NCBI RefSeq assembly: GCF_037126465.1
Contig: NC_088202.1
Span: 117,814,123-117,878,122, forward strand
Direction of reading: 5' to 3'
Source of the DNA: Ornithodoros turicata
Lineage: Eukaryota; Arthropoda; Arachnida; Ixodida; Argasidae
Length of the DNA stretch: 64,000 nt
Shown here: in pieces, positions 1-12,952 of the stretch
Numbering within the stretch: the first letter of the stretch is position 1
How the letters are laid out: each line of letters opens with the position of its first letter
Position numbers and translations under genes: made by a program
The notes under the pieces: generated by a model
Database searches by the model: none
Told to the model about the DNA's origin: nothing
What the model saw: the letters and a program-made list of their open reading frames with translations, nothing else

Positions 1-517
1 CCCGTACCATGATGGAAAGCAACTGTTCAGAGGCTGAAACACACAGACAGAGGTGCCTACAACATGAAGAATTACACGTACAGTGGCCATATACACGAAG
101 TAGCACGAGACGACTTTTTATGCAAGCCTGATTCCCATGATGTACGCAAAGCTGTGCAGAGATTAGGGGGTACGTTTGTTTTTGTTTGTTTGTTTGTTTC
201 TATCACTGAATGGGATCTATGCACCAAGGCGGTGTGACATCTTAAGTGCGTTCGCGCTACTGTTTATTTGACTCCTCCTCGTCGTCTTTCGGTGCCGCGC
301 TTACAAGACAGTGTGATATTTGAACATACTTTGACGTACAAAAAGAAAACAATTCTTATATTTACGTGGCATTTCACAACACTGTTCATGAAAAGGCATT
401 GGTTATATGAATGTTCTTGCGAATTCAATGCATGAATGTTATTGAAAGGTAAGCAAAAAATAAAGTTAATAAGAAAGATTAAATCGGGAGAATTGTCGGA
501 AGCACATCATGAAGAAT
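1..517. other. Left flank, no gene recognised
   Basis: I see no exon, RNA gene or recognisable element here. A short (TTTG)n tract lies near 175-200. The missing first coding exon of the phospholipase gene was looked for in this stretch and not found. Confidence 0.5.
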
Positions 518-605
518 GAAGCCTGCGCGTGGGCAACACAAAAGGGACAGACACACTGCAGCTGCCGTGTGTCTGTCGCTTCTGTGTTGCCCACGATCAG
601 GCTTC
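518..605. repeat. Imperfect 88-bp hairpin
   Basis: The arms pair as GAAGCCTG with CAGGCTTC, TGGGCAACACA with TGTGTTGCCCA and ACAGACACAC with GTGTGTCTGT, around a CTGCAG-containing centre. It is probably a small MITE remnant. Two 100-aa open frames across it are by-products of the palindrome. Confidence 0.7.
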
Positions 606-689
606 GTTGTTCACAGATTTCGTCCACCAGCTTGCCTTGCGTCTACGCCATTTTATGGGAAGAACACGTGTGCTTTTGTGGTAGAAGTG

Positions 690-755
690 TGGAAGAACTA
701 CGTGTGGAAGAACATTTCCCTCCTATTTTTTTATATAATAAACATATCCCCCCCC
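690..755 (+). mobile_element. 3' end of poly(C)-tailed LINE
   Basis: The segment reads T-rich, then ATAATAAACATAT, then eight C. The same ending occurs at 61605-61614 and, in related form, at 5763-5778 and in the minus-strand copies. Only the 3' terminus is retained, as expected of a heavily 5'-truncated LINE copy. Confidence 0.6.
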
Positions 756-2908
756 TCCACGTCTGTTGCGAAACTCACAACCTGTACGACCGTAACAAGC
801 TCTTTACGTATTGCATGCACATGAAGGTGGCACAGTGAAAATCTTTATGGACTTTGCATTCAAATTCTGACAATTTTGCGTCTGTCAATCCCCGTCTGAA
901 ATGGTAGAGGAAAAACAAAATAGGGAACGCGACACAAGACAAATGAAGGTTTCTGCAGTTTCAGTGGCTGCGCGCGCCTCCACTATTCATCATGACAAGT
1001 AACGATTCCGTTCACATTGAACACTGGAGGACATTTCCTTTTAGCTCTTTTGTCGTTTCTGTTCCATAGAAAAGAGGCGTGTACGTTCACGCGAACGTGT
1101 TCTCGGATGAATGCGTCAATACGGCTTTCTTTTCATCGATCCTTTTTTTACCTTCTGCGCGCAGCCCTATCGCATTCGCGCTGAGTTCCCTTTTCTGTTA
1201 GTATTTCGCAGGAAAGTGTGGCACGTCTGAATGCATACATCTAAGTGCTGAGGAAATCATTTGTCGTTTTCCACCGCAACGAGCTCTAGCCCTTTCAGAT
1301 AAAGCTTGAAGCGGAGGTAATGTAACAATTCTCTTCCCACGCGCTGCTGGAATTCAACGATCCCTCCGTCAATAGGAAGATGGCTGAATGAAATGTCGTT
1401 AAAGCGAAGTGTTTTGCTTCTTTCCTAACAGGGTCGGCGGCTGCAACTTTGCGGGTTGAACAAATATTTTTTTGCACAGGTATGTGTTGCGCATTCCAGA
1501 GACGTCTCCTAATCAATCTAGCAGCAGCATTTGGATGCGTGACTCTGACATCTGGAAGTCCTACATCGCCGAGAATACTCAGGTAACGCACGTTGTACGG
1601 CCCAGCAGCGATAAGGACATCTTTAAATGAAGAACTGTGGGGAACTTTGCAAAGGGACATATCGCGATCACCGGGTGCTCATGTGCCCACGCCTATACCG
1701 GCGTCGTGTTCACGACATTATGTTGTGTCCGGGAAGTTATAGGGGTGGGGATTTTCTCGTTCTTTTGCTAGGCGCCAAGTCGCCCTCTTCCTCCCTAACT
1801 GTATTCACTCACATCGACGTTAGTGAAAATGGAGACATTAGGGAAGGTCCGAAATCTGGTGCAGATGTATTTTGTACAGACTGGCAAACTACAAGAAGCG
1901 TACTGCATCTTCTCTCTCACTATGTCTTACATCGTTACAAACGTGGAAGATGACGGCTATGCTCGCACTATCAGGTACTTTGTACGCAGAAAAGAGGGGT
2001 GGGGTGATGAGAAAATAGGCTTGCCGTTGGTGGCCATACGCGTGCGGGCATCGTCACGAGTAAAGCCAGAAAAAAAAAAGCGATGAAAGGGTGAGGGTGA
2101 GGTATATGTGCAGGATGACTGAAACCAATGAGACCGAAGTGCACTGTGGATGCAAGGTGCGCTATAGGGGTCTTTGCTCAAGGCCCGTTTCTGGAGAGGA
2201 CGGACGAGGTTACCAGCTTTTATAGATCGTTCTGCATAACAACCGCCGGGGTATACATCTGACCATGGCAGATCGACACTGAACTTATGACCGGTAGAGA
2301 AGGTGTCCCCCTTGTTGTCCACCTTAGCGCGTCGTTCACGAACTCTGGAGTGTGTACCACAACTCATGTCTGTCTTTAGACGTGTCGGCAACCCCCCGAA
2401 CATAGGCAATATGCAATGCAACATTGAATCTCCTGAGACAAGACAGACAGGAAATAGTTAGCAAGTGTTGGTTCCAAAAACGCGACAGCCACCCCAGTTA
2501 TGGGTTACAAGAAGGGCGGAGCCCAATGATAAAAAAGAAGACGAAACATTACTTTTAAGGCGTGGAGGCCTGTTTCGCAAATACGTTAGTAATATCGGCT
2601 GTGTCTGCTTGTCACACTTCTCTTGAACTTCAGTATATTTATCTATAAATTTGTTGGTTAGTTCGCCCGTTCAAATAGCTCGTCTTTGTCAGTAGCAAGT
2701 AATCGTACTCATATTTTAAACTAAAACGGCTAACGATAAAGCTTTCAAGAAAAAACACCCAATAATAATAATAAAAAAAAAACTTGGTGGTGTCTCTCTC
2801 ACAAGAGATGCTGCAGGAAAGCTACAACCATAGAACTAAATGGTTGGCCATTGACTTTGGAGGAAGAAGAAAGTTGGTTGGTTAGACATAGAAAAAAAAG
2901 AAAAAAAA

Positions 2909-2940
<32 letters not shown>

Positions 2941-3378
2941 CTTTCCTAAGCATGTGTATAGTGTTTTTAAATGGTTTGCTCGGACCATTTGCAGAGTTGC
3001 GGAGTAGTACAAATAACACCATGGAGACTCCTGGTTCCGCAGCGCAGGCACGCGTTAAAACGCGAAAAGCTTACGAATTATGTCATGAGACTTGTGCATG
3101 AGACTGTCAATCAAGCATTTTTTATTAGCTATTAAAATAATAATACAACAACAAATATGCAGAAATATACGAAGTTCAACGTAGATGAAGACAGAAGTCT
3201 CAAGTTGAGAATGTTCTTCCTATGGGTTCAACAGAAGAACAGTCTCTTTTTGGAATCTTCACCTGGGGCTTCTGCGTCCAATTACATTCACCGTGTCGAT
3301 GGACTATCCGCCTCCCATCAAAGTTAAATATATAACATGCAGGATGTGTCAGCTCAAACACAACGCATTCTGTTTCAG
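756..3378. other. Unassigned sequence upstream of the first visible exon
   Basis: Nothing convincing was found. A 155-codon minus frame at 1957-2424 and a 108-codon plus frame at 1627-1953 resemble no family I know. An (AT)n(AG)n microsatellite lies near 2909-2940. Confidence 0.4.
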
Positions 3379-3492
3379 GTTCACGAACAATGGAATGTTT
3401 GTTACGGGAAGAACGCACGGTGAACCAATCGTTGTTGGTTTAACATCCAACGGCAGCCATGGGATGCGAGACTGTGAAGTTCTCAACGGAAA
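3379..3492 (+). CDS. Group III secretory phospholipase A2, coding exon A (N-terminal region)
   Basis: The exon is bounded by a good acceptor (TTCTGTTTCAG) and a consensus donor (GTATGT). It encodes 37 whole codons, with one leading and two trailing bases (enters and leaves in phase 2). The residues run FTNNGMFVTG near the start to DCEVLNG at the end. Arthropod group III enzymes have a variable region like this ahead of the catalytic domain, and the exit phase fits the exon at 13234. On its own it would not be identifiable; the call rests on splice sites and phase continuity. The exon with the initiator Met and signal peptide is not visible and is probably left of the window. Intron 1, which follows, is about 9.7 kb. 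Confidence 0.6.
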
Positions 3493-4939
3493 GTATGTTG
3501 AAACTGAAAGATTGATATCCTATAAATTGATATTATTGTGATTGGCACTCTATGAAAATGAAAAGGAGCAAGGAAGTGACATTATTGCTCGAAACCAGTG
3601 CTACATTTATGAAGCAGCTCTATCAGAGGCCACCATATACAATTATTTTCTGTGTGCAGTGTCTTGCCGGTGCGCAGTTGTTTAAAAAAAAAACATTAGG
3701 GCTGTGGCGTGACGTTCGTTGACCCAGCCCGATCTTCCGGCGTGACGTATCTTGTGGAGTAGCATCACTACGGCGGGCAGCCGCGAGGTCTCGTTGCGCC
3801 AAAGAAAATTCGTCTGCTACGGGTACAGCGCGGCGCTCTTTCCGGCGTACTCTGTACTCGAGAAGAACAGAGGACTGGGCTAGTTGGTTCAAGTCACATC
3901 ATTTCCTTGGCAAACCCCAAACACATACGTGTGCGTGTTTGGTTTCTGCCAAGGACATGAATACTCTGTACGTCACAGAGCGACGTCATCATCGCTCATT
4001 CACATACGGGCTCCCTGAAAGAGGGATAACATTCACAAAGGATGTGCTGATTAAAGACCTCTTTCACGCCGTAGAGGTCAGCTACGATCATCGCTGTTAA
4101 GCAAAAGCGAATGGTACTACCTGCACAATACGCCGCGGCCGAAAATCGAAAATAAAAATGTAGAGTGGGCCTTCACTACTCATTTGTTCATTACTTCTAA
4201 CGAGACACAGTATGTGTGATTTATCTTGTTCGAGGTAGTGGAAACACAAACCAAAGAAGTCAGAAAAGATTCGATGGTGATGCGGAATGCACATATCAAG
4301 CCAGGTTCATCGAGTTAGGACCGTTTTCGCTTCCTTCAACTTTCGTTGACCTTTTGGGCCATTCTCTTCGAACTTGCCTCAGGACCACCTTCACGGACAA
4401 AGTTAATATAGGACTTGAAATATAACTGCTCAGGGATTAAGAAGGGATTAAGGGATTTGGAAGAGGTCACTCTGTGGTACTGACGAAGTACGGCAGGTAA
4501 GAACGATCCCTTGTTGCACATATTCGATGCCTTAGCATCAACTGCACCGGAACGAGGTACTTTAACGTCACCCCAATAGACATGACTAAAGAAAAGCTTA
4601 GAATTGCATTCGGGTTTGTCGACTTCCTCAGAAGTCCTAGGTTTGAGGAATGGCGTAGAGTCTAGGAAGATTGCAGCGACAACGACATCGTCATCGTTTG
4701 AGCATGAACTTGGATAATCTTGAACATTACCGATTTGAATATCACAATCTGTTAAAGGGACTATCGCATCCGGAAATGTGTGTATAAGACCGATACGGTA
4801 ATATTCGGCATGGTTTCACAGTCAACTTGGCCAAGTTTCTCTTGCGAAAACGGCTTACTTATTCAATATTTTTTTTAAAGATTCACACTCCCTCTGCAGC
4901 TAAGCCAAAATGAGTGGGTTTTTCTGACTGGCAGCAAGA
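3493..4939. other. Start of intron 1, mostly unassigned
   Basis: A short hairpin lies at 3905-3954 (CCTTGGCA with TGCCAAGG plus inner CAAACAC/GTGTTTG pairing). A lone TTAAAGGGACTATCGC terminus near 4754 matches the left end of the MITE at 8355. Nothing else was recognised. Confidence 0.5.
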
Positions 4940-5778
4940 CTTCACTGGATCTGCTGCTCTCTTTTCGCCCCAGCACAATATGCACTCTCCACGCACTTAC
5001 ACTTCAAGCTCTCACCCATCTTGCGGCCACTGGCCATTCTGTGACGCTTCAGTGGATCCGTGGATACGTGCCTTCTTGGTAACACCCTCGCAGACACAAT
5101 GGTGAGACTCGCAACCTCTACCAGAGCTCTCCCTGCTACTCCTCTACCCCTAACAGCCACTGCCTGTTTCCTGTACATTCACCGTTGGCGCTGTGCCCGC
5201 ACCCGGCAGCTCCGAGCGGACACTACCTCATATGATCACTTCTTACGTCTCACTGAGCCCCTGCAGGACTTTATTATTGTCTGTCGTTGCAATAGAGCTG
5301 AAGAGTCACTCCTCCATCGTCTCCAAATGAATGACGCACGCACACCTTCACTCCTGTATAAAATGTACCAGACGAACTCCCCCAACTGCACAACTTGTTG
5401 CGTGTAAGACGACATTAAGCACTACCTATTATCTTGCGACCGGTACCTCTCTCAAAGACTCATCCTCCAACGACACTTGCCATAACTTCGCTACCCCAAC
5501 ATTCCTTTGGCCACCCTGATCGGCCCGGTCCTGCACAACCAGGGGGCGGTTATGACTACCCTCTTGAGCGTTCTTCGTGCCACCCGCCTTTCGATCAGCC
5601 TCTAAGATCCAGTTGTGTGTGTGTGTCTGTGTTTGTTTCTTGTTGTGTGTTTCTCCTTTTCCTTTTTTCTTTCCTCTTCTTCTTTTTATTTTCTAAGGAA
5701 TAGCAAGTCGACTTACGTCGGACTAACCTTCCCTCCGTACCCTTTTTCTTTCAATAAACATACCCCCCCCCCCCCCCC
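4940..5778 (+). mobile_element. 5'-truncated LINE with poly(C) tail
   Basis: Coding remains run from the end of the RNase H domain (HSVTLQWIRGY followed, after a +1 frameshift, by GNTLADTM) to the C-terminal region of ORF2. The HxxC-type residues of that region are partly scrambled by frameshifts near 5400. The 3' UTR ends CAATAAACATA and then sixteen C (5763-5778), followed by ten A. The upstream reverse transcriptase is missing, so this is a dead copy. RNase H plus a cysteine-rich tail suggests the Jockey/I group of LINEs, which is an inference from short motifs. Confidence 0.75.
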
Positions 5779-5877
5779 AAAAAAAAAAGAAGTAAGCCGG
5801 GCACACGAATGGGAGCGCAGCGCAGGTGATCGTCTCCGAAGTCGTCTGCTTCGCGTTCGCACTGCAATAGAGTAATG

Positions 5878-6328
5878 GCGAATTCGGGTGGTCATTTCGG
5901 AGCAACTTTTTTTGCCAGATCTCGAGCAGTCATGTTCGCTTGGTCAAAATGAAGCAAATCTCGCATGTTCGCCGCATGTTTGCGTGGCGCTTTCCGAGCG
6001 CTCGGAATTTGCTAGCTAGCACTTTTTTGCCCTGTCTCAAAATCATCGAACAGCAGATTGCTCAACTGTATCCGGTGTCGTCACATCCGCACTGCAACGG
6101 TGGCGAGTGCCCTCACTGGCCCGTATGTTGAAATCACGTGGTTTAGCAGACGACAGAACTCGAAGACTTGCGACCGCGACGCCCATAGCGTGATCCAAGT
6201 ACCTAAAACCGCTAGATTCCTAGCAATCATGTTTCGGGTGGCAACGGTCCAGCGATCCAGCTCTGTCGCCGACCTAGCAATTTCCGAGCGCTCGGCCGTT
6301 CTGCTACGAAATGACCACCCGAATTCGC
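5878..6328. mobile_element. 451-bp MITE
   Basis: Terminal inverted repeats of about 27 bp begin GCGAATTCGGGTGGTCATTT and have one mismatch. There is no transposase. The internal palindrome CCGAGCGCTCGG occurs twice, near 5994 and 6286. The target duplication is unclear, so the superfamily is not assigned. Confidence 0.8.
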
Positions 6329-6479
6329 TATAAGTGAAAAGAACACGGTAATTCAGCCGGTTTTTGCTTACCAGTGTGAGTGCTGACGTGACCATCTTCC
6401 GCGGAACACGGTGTTACGCTCCTGACTGTACGAACACGTACGACGCTAACCGGAAACAGCATTCCACGAGCCGATCTCA

Positions 6480-6770
6480 GACTTCTCCTCGAGCTACACA
6501 GACACCATTCCTCCCGCCCGGCTGTCGGACACCAAGGTATCTCTGTCGCTCCCTGATTGGCCTTGTCTAAGTGTCGTTTGCAGAGAGTGAATTCCGGAAT
6601 GCTCCCAACATCCGTCGTCTGCTCTTGCCATGAATTAAATTAAATTGCACAGAAACAACTTCACTTATTCGCGTCGGATTTTCGGCGTTATTGCCGGTGA
6701 TGAACGAGGAGTAAAATGGCACTGTAGTTCCGGAATCGACTGCGACGGATGCGATTGTTCCTTGAAATGT
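6480..6770 (-). repeat. Diverged copy of the 8355-9076 TTAA-type MITE family
   Basis: In reverse orientation this matches the left half of the element at 8355: the CCAATCAGGGAGCG segment, the GCAATAGCAGACGACG segment and the CCGAAAATCCGA segment are all present. The TTAA terminus is eroded. Confidence 0.6.
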
Positions 6771-7464
6771 GCAAAATTGAGGTAAAACGTCATGGGGCGA
6801 CGCCTGGTGGCAGATAACCCCGAATTCGTCAAGCAACAGTGATCTATGTTTCCGACTGGCTTGCTGGTCGTGATGGCTACGTAGCCGACACGTAGCCAAC
6901 TCCTTTCGTTTTAGACGCAGTGTTGTCCGCATGCAATGTATTTTCCGCTGTACTTGACGAGCAGTTCGCAGTTGGCAACCATTTCGACACAGTGTTGCCC
7001 GTAATTTTCAATTTTGGTTATCTAAAAACTATCAGCACAATTTGAACGAAAACTGTGTCGTAAGAGTACTGAGGGCTCAAGCTATCGAGTAGATAAACTT
7101 TCTGAGATTGCACCTCTGCTGCTTTACGGTAACTTTAATCGGTAATTTAATTTATTTGCCTCCTCTTCGGAGGTTTTTGAGTATATAACGTTGCTGCCCA
7201 TTACACCTGTTGCTGTGACACGAGAATTTGTCTGTTGTCCATGTCTCGAGTTTAGTTCGCAACTTTAATCGTTACGCAGGAATGTAAACTCGCAAAGCAG
7301 GGACGTGGGCGCGTAACCGGTGTAGAGATTTTTCTCTAGGAAGAGGTTTTTCTCAAATTTCACTCAAGGAAAACGTACCTATATCATATGTCTCCGAGTC
7401 ATGTCGCTTTATATAAGCCGATCGTCGTGCACCTAGGGACCCAATTAATCAGCCTGTATTTTAA

Positions 7465-8130
7465 AGGGGCACAAAACAGCTCGACGACCATTATTATGCT
7501 GCATGAAAGAACGTGACTCACAATATCCAAATTTGAAATTATTTTGCTTCTAGCCAGCGTCTTTACCACGAAACAATGCTATTGCAAGAGCATAATCGCC
7601 GTGAGTCTCACTTTCATCCTTGGAACGTGGTCACGTCACAACTTTCCAACGTATAGTAATGTCGCACTCCAGGCGTGGAAGTGGGGGAGATTTCGTTCTC
7701 CTAGCCAATGGCGGACCCCACTGAGACAAGCTGCAGCTCGCGAGGGAACCGGTTGCGAGAACATCGCGGTAACCTCGCGGAGCAATACAGCACTGAAAAT
7801 GTAGTGCGCACATGAAATCGACTATTGGGGGCTTTTGGTACGGTTTGAACTGGCTGTCTTGGGTTTGACTAGTGGGAATATGTTCAAATTAATGTATAAG
7901 CGTCCGCGTTCTGAATGGTTGATGGTGCGCGACGTCAAAGTGACGTGTGGCTATTGTAGCCAGGATATCGCAGGGAGGGCATGAGCGCGAAAGAGTGCAG
8001 AGAATGATTGGTCGGTTTGGGGCAATTATTTACTTTTTTTGCGACAACATTTCTTTGATAACGTTCACCGTCGGCAACGTATCACAGTGCATGCAAAAAT
8101 GTGCACCTCGTGTACCTGTTTATTGCCCCT
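7465..8130. mobile_element. 666-bp TTAA-flanked MITE
   Basis: TTAA flanks both ends (7461-7464, 8131-8134). The termini are AGGGGCACAAAACAG and, in reverse complement, AGGGGCAATAAACAG. TTAA target duplications are characteristic of piggyBac-like elements. There is no coding capacity. Confidence 0.65.
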
Positions 8131-8354
8131 TTAAAGGTTTCGCCGCCGTAGGTTCACGCGAGGTATTTCAGTCGGCAATGGTCACGAATCCCTCCCCTTT
8201 TCCTGTCACTGACTCCCACAAGAGGTTCTCAAGCGATATCGTATTTGGCATGATATGACTGCATTTTGACGTGCACTTATACCGCCCTACCGTTGTAGGA
8301 GTAATGGAGAACGCTCAGTCATCCTCAGCAATAAACATTTTCAACCATGATTAA

Positions 8355-9076
8355 AGGGACTATCGCGTCCGTCCCAGTCGATTCTGAAGCTATAGGTTCG
8401 TTTTACTCTGAGTTCATCAGTGATAATAACGCCGAAAATCCGATGCGAAATAGTGACGTTTTTCCGTGCATTTTGGTGTAACGCATGGCAATAGCAGACG
8501 ACGCATATTGCCAGTATTCCGAGATTCTCTCTCTGGAAACCTCACGCGGACAAGACCAATCAGTGAGCGCCCTTTGGCGCGGATGAGACCAATCAGGGAG
8601 CGGCTGGAGGGACCTGGTAGCGTTTGCGACCGACAGACAAGCGGGCGAGCGAGCCTAGGGGACGGCGTCTGCTCTGTGATCGACTTGCGGAATGTTGTTT
8701 CTGGTTAGCGTTGCACGTGTCGGTTGAGCAAGGAGCTTAGCTCCGTGTCCCACGCAACATGCCCACGTCAGAACTCATACTGGTAAGCGAAAGCCGGCCT
8801 GTTTACAAAGGACTTCCCAGTTGTGGTATATTGCGATGCGAAAGCCAAGCAGACGACCTCGGAGACAACCGCCTCTGCTGGACTCCCATTCGTGTGCCTG
8901 GCTTACGTCATCATCGTCTTTAGAGGGAGTCATCAGAGGGAGTGCGAATCTTTAAAACTCGTTTATTTAATACGTAGGCTGTTTTCGGAAGAGAAACTTG
9001 TCCAGGTTGACTGTGAAGAGGTGACGAATACTACCGTATCGGTTTCATACATGCGATCGCGGAAGCGATGGTCCCT
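8355..9076. mobile_element. 722-bp TTAA-flanked MITE
   Basis: TTAA lies at 8351-8354 and 9077-9080. The inverted termini AGGGACTATCGCGTCCG and AGGGACCATCGCTTCCG differ at two positions. A related end appears near 4754, at 6740-6770 and at 50860-50900, so this is a multi-copy family. Open frames inside show no homology. Confidence 0.65.
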
Positions 9077-9080
9077 TTAA

Positions 9081-10634
9081 AAGCCCAAGAGACAATAAAG
9101 AACTGTTTCGCTTCTTGCCATTTTCACTCTTTTTAAACAGCGCTTGTTTTGGGGTTTTCTCATAGCAATTCACTCAATGAGACATCCAGTCGCTATTGCG
9201 CTTTCAATAATGACCCGAGCTGTGCACGAAATATTGAAAGGTGGTGTCCGCGAGGAATCCGGAATTATAAAGATAATGTGATATCCACTTGGAGATGCCT
9301 TCAAAGAAGAAAACCCCCCAAAAGTTGCGCGAAATTGGATCGTGTTTTTCTCAAACATCGAAAACATCGAATTCGAAACCAACTGCCAGCTTCGGTTGAA
9401 ACGGCCCTTTCCTGCTTCGCCTGTTCCGGTGACGTAATCGGCATTACCGGCGATATTCCCAATCACTCAGCTGACAGCGTCGCAAGGCTGGTCGGAATCC
9501 GATACCACCGAAAGCATGAACGGGGATATTTCTATAGCGACTGTTCAGCAGCAGGCTGAGAGTCGAAAGGCCGCATTTTGTGACGGACAGTGAGCCTTCA
9601 TAACCGACTCCAGTGACGTCGGTCCGCACACTGTTGCCTGAATTCAGCCAGAAACGCTTAGTCGGCTGCAAAATCCGATTAAATTTATTTTCTAATCTTT
9701 CTGACTGTTGCAAAACGAAATACTCCCGTTACATGTATTTCAGGCACCCACTGTTCCGATACCACATTCAGTTCAACTGCGTTTTTTTTGTCCTGACATC
9801 ACTTTTTAAGTAAGAAGTTTGTAGTAGACGGGCAAGCAGCTCGGGTGAATTGAAACCAAGGGACTGAGAACATGTTCCTAGCTAACGACGGGCACAGCGA
9901 AACACCCTCAGTCGAAGGGCAGACATGGGCTCCCCATTATAGGATTGATCCATCGGAGCGAAACAATTCGTTTGAGATACTAGCTCTAACGGCCACGCCC
10001 TTACAATTGCATTTGTCGTTTTCCGAGAACACTCTACAAATGGAAAGAAGGAACAAGCACCGAAAAAGTAAAGTAAATGATACGTCGCATAAGAGTTCTG
10101 CATGGAATTGGAAATGCAAGAAGCGTTTCCCCCGTTTCCCAAGAAAGTCAGAACTTTCGAGTCATTTTGAATATTTAGTTCCCTCGTACTTTCCGAATGG
10201 CCATTTGAAGCGGTGGGCTACAATGGTGCTTAAAGTACATTTTTTCCTTAATAACTTTTGAAACCACGTGTGTCAGTTATGCTACATGTTGTACATTTTT
10301 CGCAAGTGGCGAAATTGGATAAATGCGAATTCACAAAAAAGCTTAATCGAATGCTTAATTTGGAATCATTTCTTAATCCTTTGCTTAATCTTTTTCAAAT
10401 CAAATGAAGATAAAAATACCGAAAAATGGGCAAAGGAAGAAAGGTTTACTGTGTTACAACTAAGAGTTCTGGATTTTTGGATTAAGCCGAAAAACGTATG
10501 CCGGTGAAATGTAAAAAAATTCAATTCCTCCGGAAACCTCCGTTTGGGTGTGTGTGCGTGTTCCTTTTTTCTTTCTTTTTTGGAGGGAGGGGTTTAATAA
10601 TCGAGAGAGCAGCAAACAAAGCCATGTCTTGATA
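9081..10634. other. Intron 1, unassigned
   Basis: Frames of 136 codons (9149-9559, +) and 129 codons (9872-10261, +) are present but have no motif and no clear splice context. I see no repeat boundary here. Confidence 0.4.
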
Positions 10635-10908
10635 CTGGTTGGCGGGGGGGTGAGGGGAGGATATGTTTAGTGGTTGAATGAAAAACAAAGGGAAAGGCCA
10701 GCCGTACTAGAGGCTTGCTATTTCCAAAACGAAAAAGAAGAGAAAACAGAAACACAGAAAACTCTACAGAAATACGAGGAAGTGTATACGCGAGGAGACG
10801 AGGATACGTATCGAGGAATGCAGTTCCTTCACTAGCCGCTGCACATGCAGTCACCAGGGAGGTATCACAGATTGCCCAAGAGTCCAGCTTCCCGAAGGAA
10901 TCGTTGGC
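10635..10908 (-). mobile_element. Poly(C)-tailed LINE, 3' fragment (copy 1)
   Basis: On the minus strand the copy ends in CATATCCTCCCC and a broken C run. The 3' UTR matches the 37374 copy, including the conserved segment around TTCCTTCACTAG and CGGGAAGC. It is joined head to tail with the next copy. Confidence 0.65.
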
Positions 10909-11190
10909 GGGCGGGTGGGGGGATATGTTTAATGCAAAGTAAAAAAAGAGAAGGGAAAGGTTAGCCACGGTGTGGGCTTGCTATTCCCAAAAGCTATCAA
11001 GCAAACAAAAGAAGATACAAGCAGGGCGGGGTTTGTTTCCTTTTGTACCGAGATCGCATCGCATCGCGTGGTACCAGATACCAGGACAAGGAAGACCCTT
11101 GACCCCAGTCCATCGCTTAACAATGCTCGAAACTTCGGTGAAATGAGGGTGAACTTCATCCTTGCCTACAGGCATGCAGCGCGTCGTTAC
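10909..11190 (-). mobile_element. Poly(C)-tailed LINE, 3' fragment (copy 2)
   Basis: The minus strand reads GGGAATAGCAAGCCCA, then GGCTAACCTTTCCC, then CATTAAACATATCC and a C-rich end. The motif order GAATAGCAAGC, GGCTAAC, AATAAACATA, poly(C) defines this family. Confidence 0.65.
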
Positions 11191-12576
11191 AGTTGCTGGA
11201 CAGGTGCCCTAATAGGCTAATACCCTATGTAGTGACTCCACTCGACACAAGGTCATTCTGAAGTCGTTTCGGCCATGTCCCAGATATACTTGGAAAACAT
11301 CCTTCACGCATGGTTTTCATTTCGTCGTGAATCATGCTCCTCCTCTTCTTCGAGGCAGACAAAGAGCCACAGGTGACACGAAAGCTGTCTCCTCGAAAGA
11401 GCAGGTAGTTGTTTGCTGTGCAACGAAGACGGTAAGGTGGGACGCAAGCGTAAACTGCCTTGCTGCTAAGCCAATGATTTCGAGATGGCGGATGTTGCCA
11501 GGTGCTCGTGATACAGATCGCCTTGCCTGCAAGTTCTGCCGCATAACAGTAAGGGCGTTTGCAAGGCAGCCTCTCATTCTTTTCTTTTTTTTTTTTTGTC
11601 AGAGCTTTTTCTCCCAATTTCGGATGTGTATATCAGCTGAAAAAAGTAAACGCCGAAAAGCTCCTAATTCTTGGAAATTATTAAACAACGAAAACATCCT
11701 CTAAATATGTCAAACAAAGCACACACAACAAAAACTCCGGAAGCCCGGTACTTTAGTTATAACGCGTAACTACACGTCCATAACTGTACTGTTCCTAAAG
11801 ATGGCACATCGGGTGGGGGCACTTTTCATATACACGTGGTAACGTATTGCTCCCTTGAATATAAAATGTAGTAAGAATATGAACAAGTACTATAACGCTT
11901 CTTTCACTATACTATGGAACCGAAATCTGTGGTCCGTACCCCACGGAGACTCGTCGTGAATACACGAAAGTACAGTACCGTTTCGTTGAATATAAGTCAA
12001 ATAATGAGGCGCAGAGAAATGCTGCGGCAGTCACGCTAGTTGTGTTCTATCTACTACAAGTGTATACATGCATTGTGTGTGTTGACGCACAATGAAATAG
12101 CCGATCACAACATGGCGCGTGACAGGCAACGTCAGACACATCGGACTCCCGTGAGTTATGCTGCTGTCCTACGCTGCGCGTTTCCTTTTAGCGTAGACGA
12201 GGACGTACGAGATTACGACATATACATGTTCGCGCAATGTCCATTAAAGAAATAGCGCGAGGCTTTAAAGGATAATTAATGAGCGCCTGTGAACTCATTA
12301 TTTTCACGACACTCGCCCCGCGGGAGGCACCGTACAACCAACGGCGCCTGTAGGAGTCCTATCCACTTTCCTTTACTGTCCCTGCATTCAGCGGTGTCGT
12401 AACAAGCGTCGTAGTCTGTCTGTTTAAATTTTTGTAATGTTGCATAACAAAGTTTATGTTCTTTGACGCCCCCAACTTTAAAGTTCGATGCTAGGTAACC
12501 CCAACTGGTTATTTCACATTTTCTTTGCTTCCCTTGTTATGTTTTTGAACGGAAGAATTTCTTTCGCGAAGAAATT
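11191..12576. other. Intron 1, unassigned
   Basis: Overlapping frames at 11225-11617 (-) and 11327-11704 (+) resemble nothing I recognise. There is a T-rich tract near 11580. No repeat ends were found. Confidence 0.4.
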
Positions 12577-12578
12577 AA

Positions 12579-12952
12579 AGGGGTTGTGACACTTTGACAT
12601 ATATGGTTCATTGCATCATGCTCGTTTTGTACTACACTACAGTGTACTAAGGAAAAAAGAATTAGTCTTATACGTATCGTGCTTAGTGAGATACAAACCA
12701 TCGAACACGTGCACGAGTAAGCACAGACATCACGGACCTCCGAGCTCCCATTGGTAGCCGTAAGCACGTGACCTGCATAGCGCTGCCTCAGTGGCGGCGA
12801 CGCGCGCTGTGATGTCAGAGCCGGGTGAGTTTCGGTATTCGCATTTCCGATTCACTGCGCTTCTATTACCCCCTGCGCTGTAAAACTTGAAATGTAGTCT
12901 CACACCGGTGCAAAGAACCGTCTATTACGATTATCTGGGAGAACCTATTTAA
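12579..12952. repeat. TTAA-type repeat, relative of 21652-21977
   Basis: It begins after TTAA (12575-12578) with AGGGGTTGTGACAC. It shares long stretches with 21652-21977, notably CCCATTGGTAGCCGTAAGCA, and GATGTCAGAGCCGGGTGAGT. The right terminus is degraded. Confidence 0.6.

Noticed and set aside
1957..2424. 155-codon minus frame as a host exon
   Set aside because: No splice context, motif or homologue that I recognise; kept only as part of an unassigned stretch.
5713..5905. Two 60-codon minus frames across the C run at 5763
   Set aside because: They read poly-Gly and poly-Phe through the homopolymers at the LINE 3' end.
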